The position numbers and the translations under genes are program-made. The notes under the pieces are model-generated. The model was not told where the DNA came from. It saw only the letters and a list, made by a program, of their open reading frames with translations, and did no database searches. Below are positions 28,736-37,663 of a stretch of DNA of 64,000 nt, piece by piece. The number at the start of each line of letters is the position of its first letter. Position 1 is the first letter of the stretch. Source of the stretch: Psychromonas sp. SA13A (GTDB lineage Bacteria > Pseudomonadota > Gammaproteobacteria > Enterobacterales > Psychromonadaceae). Location of the stretch: NCBI RefSeq assembly GCF_011378715.1, contig NZ_WTKU01000012.1, positions 1 to 64,000 on the forward strand, in the 5' to 3' direction.

Positions 28736-29074
28736 ATGTTACCTAACCAATTTTTCAAAATGTTATCAGATGAAACACGTTTACGTTGTTTGATTTTAAT
28801 TGCGCGTGAAGATCGCGTGAGTGTCGGTGAATTATGTATCGCGCTGGAACAAAGCCAGCCCAAAATTTCAAGGCATCTTGCTATTTTACGACAGTCAGGT
28901 GTGTTACTTGATCAACGTGAAGGGCAGTGGGTGTATTACAAAGTGAATTCAGAGTTGCCAGGATGGATGCGTAAAGTCATTAGTGGATTAACCGCATCCA
29001 ATTGCTTGAAAGCAGAATATCAACAAGATATTGAAAAATTTCAACTTGCGAAACAAATAGCTAAAACAAGTTAG
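28736..29074 (+). CDS. arsR: ArsR-family regulator
   Basis: 112 aa winged-helix repressor (ATG at 28736). HTH region: VSVGELCIALEQSQPKISRHLAILRQSGVLLDQREGQWVYYKV. E. coli ArsR senses As(III) with ELCVCDL; here only the first cysteine remains (ELCIALE), and other cysteines are in TRLRCL and SNCLKAE, so metal sensing may use a different site. It stands before a gap-arsJ pair, the known context for organoarsenical efflux. 178 bp separate it from gap. Confidence 0.88.
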   Translation: MLPNQFFKMLSDETRLRCLILIAREDRVSVGELCIALEQSQPKISRHLAILRQSGVLLDQREGQWVYYKVNSELPGWMRKVISGLTASNCLKAEYQQDIEKFQLAKQIAKTS

Positions 29075-29252
29075 TCGCTAAAACAAATTAGTTACTAAAA
29101 AATAATTAAAAACTTAATCGGTAACGCCTGTGTTAACTGTCTTGAAAAACACCGAACTCAGGCTTGGTCTAAAACAATTAATGCTAACGAAAGCTTATTA
29201 CTTGAATTCGAGAATGCTAATAAAAGCTTAATTTATAAAAGTGAGAAATGTA

Positions 29253-30254
29253 ATGACAATTAAAGTAGGTATAAATGGATTCGGACGTATCGGTCGTTTA
29301 GCAATGCGTGCAGCATTTGATTGGCCTGAAGTAGAATTTGTACTAATCAATGATGTCGCAGGTGATGCCGCAACATTAGCTCATCTATTAGAGTTCGATT
29401 CAGTACAAGGGCGCTGGAAGCATGAGGTGGCTTGTACCAAAAATACCATGCAAGTTGCGGGTAAATCGATTGCGGTGACACAACAGGGTGAAATTGATGC
29501 TGTGGATTGGTCTGCTTGTGATGTTGTGATTGAGGCAACGGGTGTGAATCGAGATAAAGCATTATTAGATAAATACATTCAACAAGGTGTGAAGCGTGTG
29601 GTGGTATCTGCACCGGTTAAGCATCCTGACATCGCAAACATTGTTGTGGGTGTGAATGACCATGTTTTTGATCCGCAGTTACATAAAATTGTTACCGCTG
29701 CGTCATGTACTACTAACTGCTTGGCGCCAATCGTTAAAGTTATTCATGAAAAAATTGGTATCAGCAACGCCGCATTTACGACTATTCATGATTTAACTAA
29801 CACTCAAACTATTCTTGATGCACCGCATAAAGATCTACGTCGTGCCCGTGCCTGTGGCATGAGTTTGATCCCAACCACAACTGGGTCAGCGAAAGCGATT
29901 GTAGAAATATTTCCAGAATTAAAAGATAAAATAAATGGTCACGCAGTACGTGTTCCCTTAGCTAATGCTTCATTAACCGATATCGTTTTTGAAGTAGCGC
30001 GCGATACTACGGTGGAAGAAGTCAATCAGTTATTAGCAGAAGCGGCTGACGGTGAACTAGCAGGTATCTTAGGGTTTGAAATGCGCCCGTTAGTTTCAAT
30101 CGATTACCGAGGAGACCAACGCTCAACCATTGTTGATGGATTATCTACCATGTTGATTGGTAAGCGTATGTTAAAAATCTACGCTTGGTACGATAACGAA
30201 ATGGGTTATGCAACGCGTACCGCTGAGTTAATGAAAAAAGTCGCTTTAGCTTAA
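29253..30254 (+). CDS. ArsJ-associated glyceraldehyde-3-phosphate dehydrogenase
   Basis: 333 aa. NAD-binding GINGFGRIGRLAMRA at the N-terminus; catalytic Cys in AASCTTNCLAP near 150; HDLTNTQ and YDNEMGYATRTAELM complete the family. In arsR-gapdh-arsJ operons this enzyme makes 1-arseno-3-phosphoglycerate from arsenate and glyceraldehyde 3-phosphate, which ArsJ exports. ATG 29253 is preferred over a GTG at 29241, because it gives the usual MTIKVGINGFG start. It is unlikely to be the main glycolytic enzyme. Confidence 0.92.
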   Translation: MTIKVGINGFGRIGRLAMRAAFDWPEVEFVLINDVAGDAATLAHLLEFDSVQGRWKHEVACTKNTMQVAGKSIAVTQQGEIDAVDWSACDVVIEATGVNRDKALLDKYIQQGVKRVVVSAPVKHPDIANIVVGVNDHVFDPQLHKIVTAASCTTNCLAPIVKVIHEKIGISNAAFTTIHDLTNTQTILDAPHKDLRRARACGMSLIPTTTGSAKAIVEIFPELKDKINGHAVRVPLANASLTDIVFEVARDTTVEEVNQLLAEAADGELAGILGFEMRPLVSIDYRGDQRSTIVDGLSTMLIGKRMLKIYAWYDNEMGYATRTAELMKKVALA

Positions 30255-30277
30255 ACGACTTAAACGACTTAAACGAC
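30251..30277 (+). repeat. 9-bp tandem repeat, three copies
   Basis: TTAAACGAC repeated three times, starting within the stop codon of the gap gene and filling most of the spacer to arsJ. It probably arose by slippage. Confidence 0.85.
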
Positions 30278-30308
30278 TTAATCGCAGGTAGCATTAGGAA
30301 TAGTAGCA

Positions 30309-31532
30309 ATGAAGTGGTTTTTAAAGCTTGATAAATCCTTAAGACAGTACCTTTTAGTAACGTTTAACTATTGGAACTTTACTGTCACTGACGGCGCACT
30401 GCGTATGTTAGTGGTGCTGTACTTTTATCAACTGGGTTACAGCCCATTAAATATTGCTTTATTGTTTTTATTTTATGAAATTTTTGGTGTGGTGACTAAC
30501 CTTGTTGGCGGTTGGTTAGGTGCAAGAGTAGGTTTAAATCGCACCATGAATATCGGTTTAGGTATGCAAGTGTTTGCATTATTGCTACTGACCGTCCCCA
30601 GTGAATGGTTAACTATTCCTTGGGTGATGATGGCACAGGCTTTGTCGGGTATTGCCAAAGATCTGAATAAAATGAGTGCCAAAAGTTCCATCAAAACCCT
30701 CATTCCTAATAACCAACAAGGTAAACTTTATCATTGGGTTGCAGTATTAACTGGTTCCAAAAATGCTTTAAAAGGCGCGGGGTTTTTCATTGGTGGTTTA
30801 CTGTTAACGCTGGTGGGATTCCAAGTTGCTTTGTTGATCATGGCAGGCGTTTTAAGCGTAGTATTTATAATGAGTTTATTGTTCCTAGAAGGGGACTTAG
30901 GCAAAGCAAAAACTAAACCTAAATTTAGCCAGATGTTCTCTAAATCTGGTCCCGTGAACATATTGTCAGCGGCGCGATTATTCTTGTTTGCTTCACGTGA
31001 TGTCTGGTTTGTAGTAGCTCTGCCTATCTACTTAGCGAGTATCTTTGGTTGGTCACATTCAATAGTTGGTGGTTTCTTGGCTGCTTGGGTGATTGCCTAC
31101 GGCATCGTGCAAGGATTTGCGCCTAAGATCACTGCGTTCTTTGCTAAAGAGGGCTCAGCGCCAGGCGGTAAACATGCCATGTTATGGTGTGCATTATTAG
31201 CAGTTGTGACAGGTGTATTAGCAGCAGGCATTCAACTTGAATGGCAAGTGCAGAAACTGATAATCGTGGGTTTATTAATCTTTGGTGCAATCTTCGCCAT
31301 TAACTCATCTTTACATTCTTACTTAATCATCAGCTATGCCAAACAAGATGGCGTGTCATTAGATGTAGGTTTTTACTATATGGCAAATGCCATGGGGCGT
31401 TTAGTAGGAACCGTATTATCTGGGTGGGTTTACCAAGCCTACGGTTTTGCCGCCTGTTTATGGATAGCCTTTGCATTTCTGCTAATCACCTGTTTGATTT
31501 CATTAAAGCTGCCGGAGTCGAGTAAAGTGTAG
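30309..31532 (+). CDS. arsJ: Organoarsenical efflux MFS permease ArsJ
   Basis: 407-aa major-facilitator protein with about 12 membrane segments. The N-terminus (LRQYLLVTFNYWNFTVTDGALRMLVVLYFYQLGYSPLNIALL) and AQALSGIAKDLNKMSAKSSIK are typical of ArsJ. With the adjacent dehydrogenase it gives a two-step route for arsenate resistance by exporting arsenophosphoglycerate. AGGAAT precedes the start. No arsC, arsB or acr3 is seen nearby. Confidence 0.93.
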   Translation: MKWFLKLDKSLRQYLLVTFNYWNFTVTDGALRMLVVLYFYQLGYSPLNIALLFLFYEIFGVVTNLVGGWLGARVGLNRTMNIGLGMQVFALLLLTVPSEWLTIPWVMMAQALSGIAKDLNKMSAKSSIKTLIPNNQQGKLYHWVAVLTGSKNALKGAGFFIGGLLLTLVGFQVALLIMAGVLSVVFIMSLLFLEGDLGKAKTKPKFSQMFSKSGPVNILSAARLFLFASRDVWFVVALPIYLASIFGWSHSIVGGFLAAWVIAYGIVQGFAPKITAFFAKEGSAPGGKHAMLWCALLAVVTGVLAAGIQLEWQVQKLIIVGLLIFGAIFAINSSLHSYLIISYAKQDGVSLDVGFYYMANAMGRLVGTVLSGWVYQAYGFAACLWIAFAFLLITCLISLKLPESSKV

Positions 31533-31889
31533 TTAAGGAAATTTAAGTAAAGGATAAATTAACTCTTTGGAATAAGGGCTACGGATAACGTTTTTTCACA
31601 TTTTATTTTAATATTAAACATATTTTTAGGTTTTAAATTACGTATTTGAGATTGTTGTTCACGTAAAAAAATATGTTGAGAATAATATAGAAATATTAGC
31701 GGAAAAGTATTTAAAGATGGTGCTGTAGAGAAAGCCATTGAATATTGGTATAAAAACTTAACAATACGACAAGAATGAAAGGGCAAATGACTGGTATCGT
31801 TTTGCATAAAGGCAAAAGTGCATAAACGATATCAACTTGTACTCCGATTAACTAAGTGTTAAGTGTCATTTTAAAGTTGGGAGAATACC
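31533..31889. other. Non-coding gap after arsJ
   Basis: A+T-rich stretch with no supported gene. A bulged stem, ATCGTTTTGC / GCATAAACGAT, lies near 31796-31831. The end carries the GGGAG ribosome-site candidate (31879-31883) for the next gene. Confidence 0.4.
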
Positions 31890-32831
31890 ATTACCGTTAC
31901 TTATCAATTTAGAATTCGTTTTAATATTTCTAGTAAGGGGAATATTACAGGGGATGTGAAAAAGTATAGGTTTAAATTACCTAGCGGTGAAAATGCAGTC
32001 TTAGTCGCTATTGATGCCAAAACTATTTCAGAGTCCACTCGATTTTTTATCCTTTCTGGAGGTTTTTATAGTGAAAACGATGCTTTATTAGCCGGCACAA
32101 CAATGAAAAATTCATTATTATGTTTTGCGGTTAAATGTCGTATAGGTATTGATTTGGGAAAAAACAAAGCAAGCTGCTTTTTAGGGGATAGCATTAGAGA
32201 GGCCCAATTTAGAGAAAGTGGAATTAGACTAGAGCCAGACGTACATGGGCTTAGTGTTTACTCAGAAGAGCACCCTATCTCTTATGTTTTTTCACCCAGA
32301 ATGAATAGCATTAGAAATGCTAAAGACTGCTCTCTTTTTTCTAATGAAATTTGCTCTTTATTTAGCAGTGGTAAAAAAATTAGTAATAAAGTTCTTTTAG
32401 CAATGGAATTAGTTACAGCTTCATTTTTTGAAACGAGTTCGCGTTCTAAATTTTTAACTTTAGTACTTGCAGCTGAAGCTATTCTCGTCATTGATAGTAA
32501 GAATGAAAAAGTTAAAGCAGTAGTTAAAGAGCTTATTTCTGTGGTAAGAAGTACAGAGCTTAGTGAATCTGAACAAAATTCTATAGCAGGATCATTAAAA
32601 TGGTTAAAAAAAGATTCTATATCTTTAAGTTTAAAAAAAATGGCTATTGAATACTTATCTGAAAAGCAATACAACGGGGTAGATTCACATATTTTTATTA
32701 AAGAATGTTATGACGCCAGAAGTAAATTAGTACATGAAGGGGGAGTGGATGAAAGCAAATATAATATTAGTAGATTGGCGTCAGCCATGGAAGTTTATAT
32801 GTCTGATATGTTGTTAGCAATAATAGAGTAA
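31890..32831 (+). CDS. HEPN-like protein with probable ATT start
   Basis: Not a named family for me. The C-terminal part ends in ECYDARSKLVHEGG, an R-x4-H motif of the kind found in HEPN domains (ApeA-like), which are often RNases or partners in stress and defence. The frame stays open upstream of the first usual start (GTG 31956, 291 aa, poor ribosome site) to a stop at 31872. The added residues TVTYQFRIRFNIS read like a normal N-terminus. GGGAG lies 6 nt before an ATT at 31890, which would give 313 aa. ATT starts are rare (infC is the classic case), so a lost start codon is the alternative. It lies in an accessory-looking stretch, with no obvious partner. Confidence 0.65.
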   Translation: MTVTYQFRIRFNISSKGNITGDVKKYRFKLPSGENAVLVAIDAKTISESTRFFILSGGFYSENDALLAGTTMKNSLLCFAVKCRIGIDLGKNKASCFLGDSIREAQFRESGIRLEPDVHGLSVYSEEHPISYVFSPRMNSIRNAKDCSLFSNEICSLFSSGKKISNKVLLAMELVTASFFETSSRSKFLTLVLAAEAILVIDSKNEKVKAVVKELISVVRSTELSESEQNSIAGSLKWLKKDSISLSLKKMAIEYLSEKQYNGVDSHIFIKECYDARSKLVHEGGVDESKYNISRLASAMEVYMSDMLLAIIE

Positions 32832-33086
32832 TTACTATTTGTCAAAAGAGGTTGTATGTTGGGCTACAAGTGCACAAATATTTAGTCGTGTACAGCATCT
32901 AACTTTGCGCAATATTTTAATTAACCTATTTATCCGTTGAATAGTTGAATTGGTTCCTATTAATAGTAGTTTTGGACACCCACAAACTTTGACCAATATT
33001 CAGGCAAATTATGTGAACATCACCGTCAATGGATGGTTTAAGCATTAATCAATTCAAGTTGATTTTCAGTATTAATATTTGTGGGC

Positions 33087-33422
33087 ATGTTGCGTTATGT
33101 GCTGTTTTCTCAAGGAGGTTGGACTGACGTGGTATCTTTAATCATAATGGCTTCAATGATTACTTTGTTTTTTACGATCGTCGCGCTGTTCTTTAAATTG
33201 AAGTATGTATTAAGCCTTTATGTCATTGGTAATATATTGGTATTTTTTATATTAGATTGGGTTTTACATCCTCTACAAAGTAGCTATATGTTTATTTATA
33301 GCCAACTACCAGCATTAATTTTATCTGCAATTGGGATTTATATCAGTCATAAATTTCAACCCCATGTGATTAATAAAGTGAAGTGTATGCAGTTAAAGTT
33401 GTTCTGTGGTTCAAAGGAATAA
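33087..33422 (+). CDS. Small hypothetical membrane protein
   Basis: 111 aa from ATG 33087 (a GTG at 33081 is also possible; no strong ribosome site). Three hydrophobic segments are visible: VVSLIIMASMITLFFTIVALFF, YVLSLYVIGNILVFFILDWVL and FIYSQLPALILSAIGIYI, then a basic tail. I do not recognise it. It is alone between the HEPN-like gene and a repeat-rich region, and could be a remnant. Confidence 0.5.
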   Translation: MLRYVLFSQGGWTDVVSLIIMASMITLFFTIVALFFKLKYVLSLYVIGNILVFFILDWVLHPLQSSYMFIYSQLPALILSAIGIYISHKFQPHVINKVKCMQLKLFCGSKE

Positions 33423-33480
33423 ATAACTGGGATCAGATTAAAATTAGATAGTTAAATCTCTAAACTTAGTTTTTGATAAG

Positions 33481-34010
33481 TGTGGGTCGGCTACGCTCAT
33501 CATTTAGAATAGATATTTCCAGCTTTGTATTTCGCCCTAGCGGCGTGTTACTTTCTTTTACTTGCCCAAAATAAAGTAACCAAAGAACTTGACTGTACAG
33601 GCACCCAAGCCATCTTTTTGATCTTGTATTATTCAACGTCTTTTTAACGCACTACTCAAAACAGCACATCCATGTGCTGATTTGAGCTATACCTGACGTG
33701 CTGTTGAACATAGTACGTGAGTAGGAGATGTCCATATATGGAAACTAAGAATTCCAACTAATTAATGAGTAAAGTCGACGCTCATTGTGGCTACGTCCAT
33801 TCCCCCGTTATGTTTTTCTGGCTCAATGAGTGCCTTTAGCAAGTTTAGGCATGGATGCCGTTGCTAGTTCAGCTCGATACAGGGATGTGGAGTATGAACG
33901 GTGCGTTAAGAAGGTAATCATTGAGTCAGATTAAAAAAACTATCGGGGCCAGTCTCTTTGCTTACTTTCTCTGCTGGCAGAGAGAAAGTAAAGTCGGCGA
34001 CATGGCGAAA
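33481..34010. repeat. Degenerate MITE-like repeat element
   Basis: Both ends carry stems built on TTACTTT: TTACTTT / AAAGTAA around 33550-33580, and TTACTTTCTCT / AGAGAAAGTAA around 33963-33992. The left end (GGCGTGTTACTTTC ... TTGCCCAAAATAAAGTAACC) resembles a dispersed repeat I have seen in many proteobacteria. A perfect CAGCACAT / ATGTGCTG hairpin lies inside (near 33664-33681). No transposase is present. The exact limits are uncertain. Confidence 0.5.
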
Positions 34011-34156
34011 TCAAAGTTAATAAATACCCAAGTGATAGGATGAGCAAAGACGAACGGTAAATGTGATCCCCATAGGTCACTCTATTTCACTACATAATAA
34101 AGTAATGCAATGATGAGTTGAATCTACCGGCTTAGACATAAGTGAAGCATGTTTTT

Positions 34157-34428
34157 TAAGTCCTCCAACTTAAAAGCCTGCGTTCTAGCACACCAACAAA
34201 CCAATTTATAATCACGTCAAGAACAGATAAAATAAATACACGTCAAAAAATATTTATAAATCATTGGGTTACCGTGCTTTAGATACATGGGCGCCTATTC
34301 CATAACAGTCCAAAGCTTTGCCCCATGTGAATATAACCTCTATCCACATTATCAATAGCTGTATAGGTCGTACCAGGGTCGGAGTGAAAGAGACTAATGC
34401 GATTAAGGCATACTTTGAACCTTCATTG
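34157..34428 (-). pseudogene. Decayed partial copy of the ABC permease gene at 46620-47426
   Basis: Bases 34157-34306 match 46621-46771, and 34307-34428 match from about 46897 to 47022, the 3' half of the intact minus-strand permease gene. About 125 bp are deleted at the junction, and many scattered substitutions are present. Long identical runs remain, such as CAACAAACCAATTTATAAT and CTCTATCCACATTATCAATA. It cannot encode a working permease. The copy must come from duplication followed by decay. Confidence 0.88.
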
Positions 34429-34501
34429 TCCTAGTTGTGGACATCAATTCCTTTATTAAGTATTCCGAATCAAGCTATCTTATCGCTGAATAGTTAAATT
34501 G

Positions 34502-34885
34502 CTAATCCTGATCAATCCAATATATCACTACTTCTTGCTTTCCCCATTGGTTTGCTTTTTCGACATCCTCTCCCATGTAGATATCAATTTTATTGGTCCA
34601 ACGTTTATTCATTTTATCCAGTACTGTGTATTTTCCATCAAATCCTTCGATTCTTACTTCTTGTTGGTGAGTTAATCCCAATTTGATTAAGTCTCTTGAT
34701 ACTGCGATTGATTTCATTCCTGGTTTCAAGGTATCACCCCATGCCGCTAGGTTTGGAGTTGAATCAGTTTCACCAACACTTGACGTATAGGCACTTGCCG
34801 TTACCGTTAAAGATTGTTCTGCTTCAGCACAACTCATGAGAGAGAGTATGCCCATTGCAGTTATAAGGTAAAAGCTCGGCTTCAT
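34502..34885 (-). CDS. Exported 3D-domain protein
   Basis: 127 aa from ATG 34885 (AGGGA upstream). The signal sequence MKPSFYLITAMGILSLMSCAEA could be a lipoprotein signal (LMSC) or be cut after AEA. The rest fits the 3D domain, a double-psi beta-barrel linked to cell-wall lytic enzymes: LTVTASAYTSS, LAAWGDTLKPGMKSIAVSRDL and the aspartates of DKMNKRWTNKIDIYMGED. It may bind or cleave peptidoglycan. It begins 50 bp after the DUF2914 gene stop, on the same strand. Confidence 0.82.
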   Translation of the reverse strand: MKPSFYLITAMGILSLMSCAEAEQSLTVTASAYTSSVGETDSTPNLAAWGDTLKPGMKSIAVSRDLIKLGLTHQQEVRIEGFDGKYTVLDKMNKRWTNKIDIYMGEDVEKANQWGKQEVVIYWIDQD

Positions 34886-34935
34886 AAAATGTTGTCCCTT
34901 GTAAAAATCAAAGTAAGTAAACCTAGTAAGCAAAG

Positions 34936-35760
34936 CTAATAAGTAAATCTATTGACGGCGAGTATTTCATCCTGCCCATTTTTTAGTTCTACTTTCCATT
35001 GTCCGTGCATTGTTGGTTGAATAAATTTACTTGAATGGCTTCTCCAACGATCACCGTTAATCGCTAATTTAACCTTTGCAATCTGCTGACCATCCATACT
35101 CCAAATATAATAGAGTGTGGTATCTTTTAAATCATTAACTTCAGAAAAGGCATACACGGTTGCGATATTATCTTTGAAAATAATGTTATCGATCTTACCA
35201 TTAGGCTCATTTTCTATTACTGATGAGGTAATAACAAAACGCGCGACATTACTCGACAGTATTTCAATGTCAGATTGAGAGAATATAGCAGCATTGTCTG
35301 TATTTTCTATGGTTGAATTAGTCGAGGGGGCCGATACTGACTCAGTTTTCGTTAAACTTTCACTTTTATCTTGATAACTATTGCTGGTAGATTCCGTGAT
35401 TTTATCATTTAACAATTCATCTGTTTGTGCTGTTATTTTAGCTTTTTCGCTTTCAGCTTTGTCTGATATTGTAATGGAGGAGGGTGACACTTCATCTTTT
35501 TCTACCGCGCTAGGAGTTTTGTTTGTTGGTGTTAACGCTGCGGTACTCACTACCGGTATTGCCGTTTTTTTATCAGAGAGATTATTTTGCTCGGAATAAT
35601 ATCCACTCGCAAAAATAAATGACCAAATTGCAATGATAACAAGCAACAAAACCCCTAAAATCCTTCCCCAATGATAACCATGAGTGTCTTCGTCCTGCGA
35701 TATATTGCTCTGTCTTCGATTAAAGTTAACACGGATGGTAAATTTTTCCGATTCCTTCAT
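34936..35760 (-). CDS. DUF2914 membrane protein
   Basis: 274 aa. A basic cytoplasmic N-terminus, one membrane helix near residues 33-52 (ILGVLLLVIIAIWSFIFASG), a Ser/Thr/Lys-rich linker (about 60-160), then a DUF2914 domain (ATVYAFSEVNDLKDTTLYYIW, GDRWRSHSSKFIQPTMHGQWKVEL). The domain should be periplasmic. Function unknown. It is paired with the 3D-domain gene downstream, so a cell-envelope role is likely. Confidence 0.85.
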   Translation of the reverse strand: MKESEKFTIRVNFNRRQSNISQDEDTHGYHWGRILGVLLLVIIAIWSFIFASGYYSEQNNLSDKKTAIPVVSTAALTPTNKTPSAVEKDEVSPSSITISDKAESEKAKITAQTDELLNDKITESTSNSYQDKSESLTKTESVSAPSTNSTIENTDNAAIFSQSDIEILSSNVARFVITSSVIENEPNGKIDNIIFKDNIATVYAFSEVNDLKDTTLYYIWSMDGQQIAKVKLAINGDRWRSHSSKFIQPTMHGQWKVELKNGQDEILAVNRFTY

Positions 35761-36074
35761 ATTGTTATTCTCACTGAAGTTTGAGAAATAGATGGTTGTA
35801 TTTAAAATGCGCTTTAAATTCAGCTATTATTTCGGGTTGTTTAAGTATGATTTGCTTTTAATTTTGCTTTTATTTTTCTGATTTATGCTAATGCCTGCAT
35901 TCCCCAGTGTGCTGAACCATCTGATGTTGCCATTAAATATTGCGTTCAAGCACTGCCATCAAAAGTTGTTATCAAACGTTGCCATAGGTGGGTATTTTTT
36001 TAAATATCTATAATTGTATATTTGCCGTTTTTTAAGTGCTTCAGCTACATTTATTATTTATTACTTTTGGGGTG
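35761..36074. other. Gap between DUF2914 gene and guaC terminator
   Basis: I see no gene. Short words such as GTTGCCAT recur (near 35924 and 35984), without a regular pattern. Confidence 0.35.
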
Positions 36075-36104
36075 AAGAAGGGTATCACTACGAATACCCT
36101 TCTT
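36075..36104 (-). terminator. Terminator-like hairpin after guaC
   Basis: A perfect 11-bp stem, AAGAAGGGTAT / ATACCCTTCTT, with an 8-nt loop, about 40 nt after the guaC stop on the minus strand. No long T run. Confidence 0.7.
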
Positions 36105-36144
36105 TGAACTCCATAGCCCATAACGACTTGGCTCAGATAGGACG

Positions 36145-37188
36145 TTATTCTTTACCGTAAACGTTATTTTCTTGTTCTTGCACGCGAATAAACGTAGTGC
36201 GTTTAGTTAGTTCTTTGAGCTTAGATGCACCTACATAAGTACAGGTTGAACGAACACCACCCATGATATCTTCAATGGTTGCATTAACGCTACCTTTATA
36301 GGAAAGCAGTACTGTTTTTCCTTCGGCAGCACGGTATTTAGCGACACCACCAGAATGTTTTTTCATTGCGCTTTGTGAAGACATGCCATAAAACTTCATG
36401 AATTGCTTACCATCCTGTTCGATGATTTCACCGCCGCTTTCTTGGTGGCCTGCGAGCATTCCACCTAACATTACAAAATCAGCACCACCACCAAAGGCTT
36501 TTGATACATCACCGGGGCAACTACAGCCGCCGTCACCGATGATCATGCCACCTAAACCATGAGCAGAATCAGCACATTCAATAATGGCAGACAGTTGAGG
36601 ATATCCAACGCCTGTTTTTACACGGGTGGTGCATACTGAGCCAGGTCCAATACCTACTTTCACAATATCAGCGCCTGCTAAAATAAGTTCTTCAACCATG
36701 TCTCCGGTGACTACGTTACCTGCACTGATTACTTTGTCTGGGAACTCAGCTCTAACACGCTCAACATAATCAACGAGGTGTTCAGAATAGCCATTTGCAA
36801 TATCAACACAGATAAAAATGAGATCATCTGTTAATGCCATAATCTGTTTGGTTTTTTGAAAGTCAGCTTCAGAAGTCCCTGAAGACACCATCATATTCTT
36901 TAATACATTGGCATCAGTTTTATTAATAAAAGTAGCCCATTCTTCAACACTATAATGTTTGTGAATAGCCGTCATTACATTATGGGAAGCCAGCGTTTCA
37001 GCCATCTCAAAAGTTGCAACTGAGTCCATATTAGCGGCAATAATGGGCACGCCTGACCATTCACGTCCACTATGTTTAAAAGTATAAGAGCGAGTTAGGT
37101 CTACTTGAGAGCGACTTTTAAGCGTGGATCGTTTAGGACGAAAAAGTACATCTTTAAAGCCTAACTTTAAATCTTGTTCAATACGCAT
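36145..37188 (-). CDS. guaC: GMP reductase
   Basis: 347 aa, the exact length of E. coli GuaC. It reduces GMP to IMP with NADPH, moving guanine nucleotides back to the IMP pool. Signatures: [11 protein letters not shown], the catalytic cysteine loop [12 protein letters not shown] near 186, [28 protein letters not shown], and [14 protein letters not shown] precedes the start. An 80-nt leader separates it from a strong terminator-like hairpin. Confidence 0.97.
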   Translation of the reverse strand: MRIEQDLKLGFKDVLFRPKRSTLKSRSQVDLTRSYTFKHSGREWSGVPIIAANMDSVATFEMAETLASHNVMTAIHKHYSVEEWATFINKTDANVLKNMMVSSGTSEADFQKTKQIMALTDDLIFICVDIANGYSEHLVDYVERVRAEFPDKVISAGNVVTGDMVEELILAGADIVKVGIGPGSVCTTRVKTGVGYPQLSAIIECADSAHGLGGMIIGDGGCSCPGDVSKAFGGGADFVMLGGMLAGHQESGGEIIEQDGKQFMKFYGMSSQSAMKKHSGGVAKYRAAEGKTVLLSYKGSVNATIEDIMGGVRSTCTYVGASKLKELTKRTTFIRVQEQENNVYGKE

Positions 37189-37268
37189 GATTATTCCTTT
37201 TGAGATCAGCCATTAATAATAATGCCTATGTTTTGATCGGCTAAAAATCAAAACACTAAAAAATGGGC

Positions 37269-37344
37269 AAAAAAAACCGGGGCATTTGATATTTATCAAA
37301 GGCCCCGGTTTTCAGTATTGTACGGTGTAAATTAATTATGGCAA
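37269..37344 (-). promoter_or_regulatory. Candidate guaC promoter and terminator-like leader hairpin
   Basis: On the minus strand, TTGCCA (37344-37339) and TACAAT (37322-37317), 16 bp apart, make a good promoter with a start near 37310. The RNA would begin in a hairpin: AAAACCGGGGC (37273-37283) pairs with GCCCCGGTTTT (37302-37312), and inside it TTTGATA pairs with TATCAAA. Eight U follow (37276-37269). This has the full form of an intrinsic terminator placed before guaC and facing it. No purine riboswitch core is seen upstream. Confidence 0.6.
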
Positions 37345-37663
37345 CTTATAACATGCTATTAAACAACTTGTTAATTCATTAATTTGAAGGAAGTAACCTA
37401 TATTTACTGCAAAATAATAACTTTTATGAACTAGCATAGCATCATTTTGGATTAAATTTTTCCTACTTTACTACTTTGGTTTTCACCTCTTTTATATGTA
37501 ATGTCCTTCTCTAAATCGAATTTTTATTAATAGTACTGCTTAATACTCAGCGTCAGTAAGTAAAAACTTTAAGCATGATAAAGGTGATGAACTTCATATT
37601 ATTTAAAATGAAGTTAGCTCGTTATTGATCTTAAAATATAGATGTGAAAAGCTTACCATGTTG

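Noticed and set aside
29099-29261. Open frame of about 54 codons between arsR and gap (reads IGNACVNCLEKHRTQAWSK)
   Set aside because: It has no ATG, GTG or TTG start and no ribosome site; in A+T-rich DNA an open stretch of this length can be chance. It could be a gene remnant.
31796-31831. Integron attC-like site
   Set aside because: The bulged stem lacks the conserved attC core (GTTRRRY) and no integrase is nearby.
32950-33060. Insertion-sequence end near TTTTGGACACCCACAAAC
   Set aside because: It resembles ends of IS3-type elements, but no partner end, transposase or target duplication is visible.
37313-37624. Guanine riboswitch before guaC
   Set aside because: The minus-strand sequence upstream of the hairpin has no purine-aptamer core.
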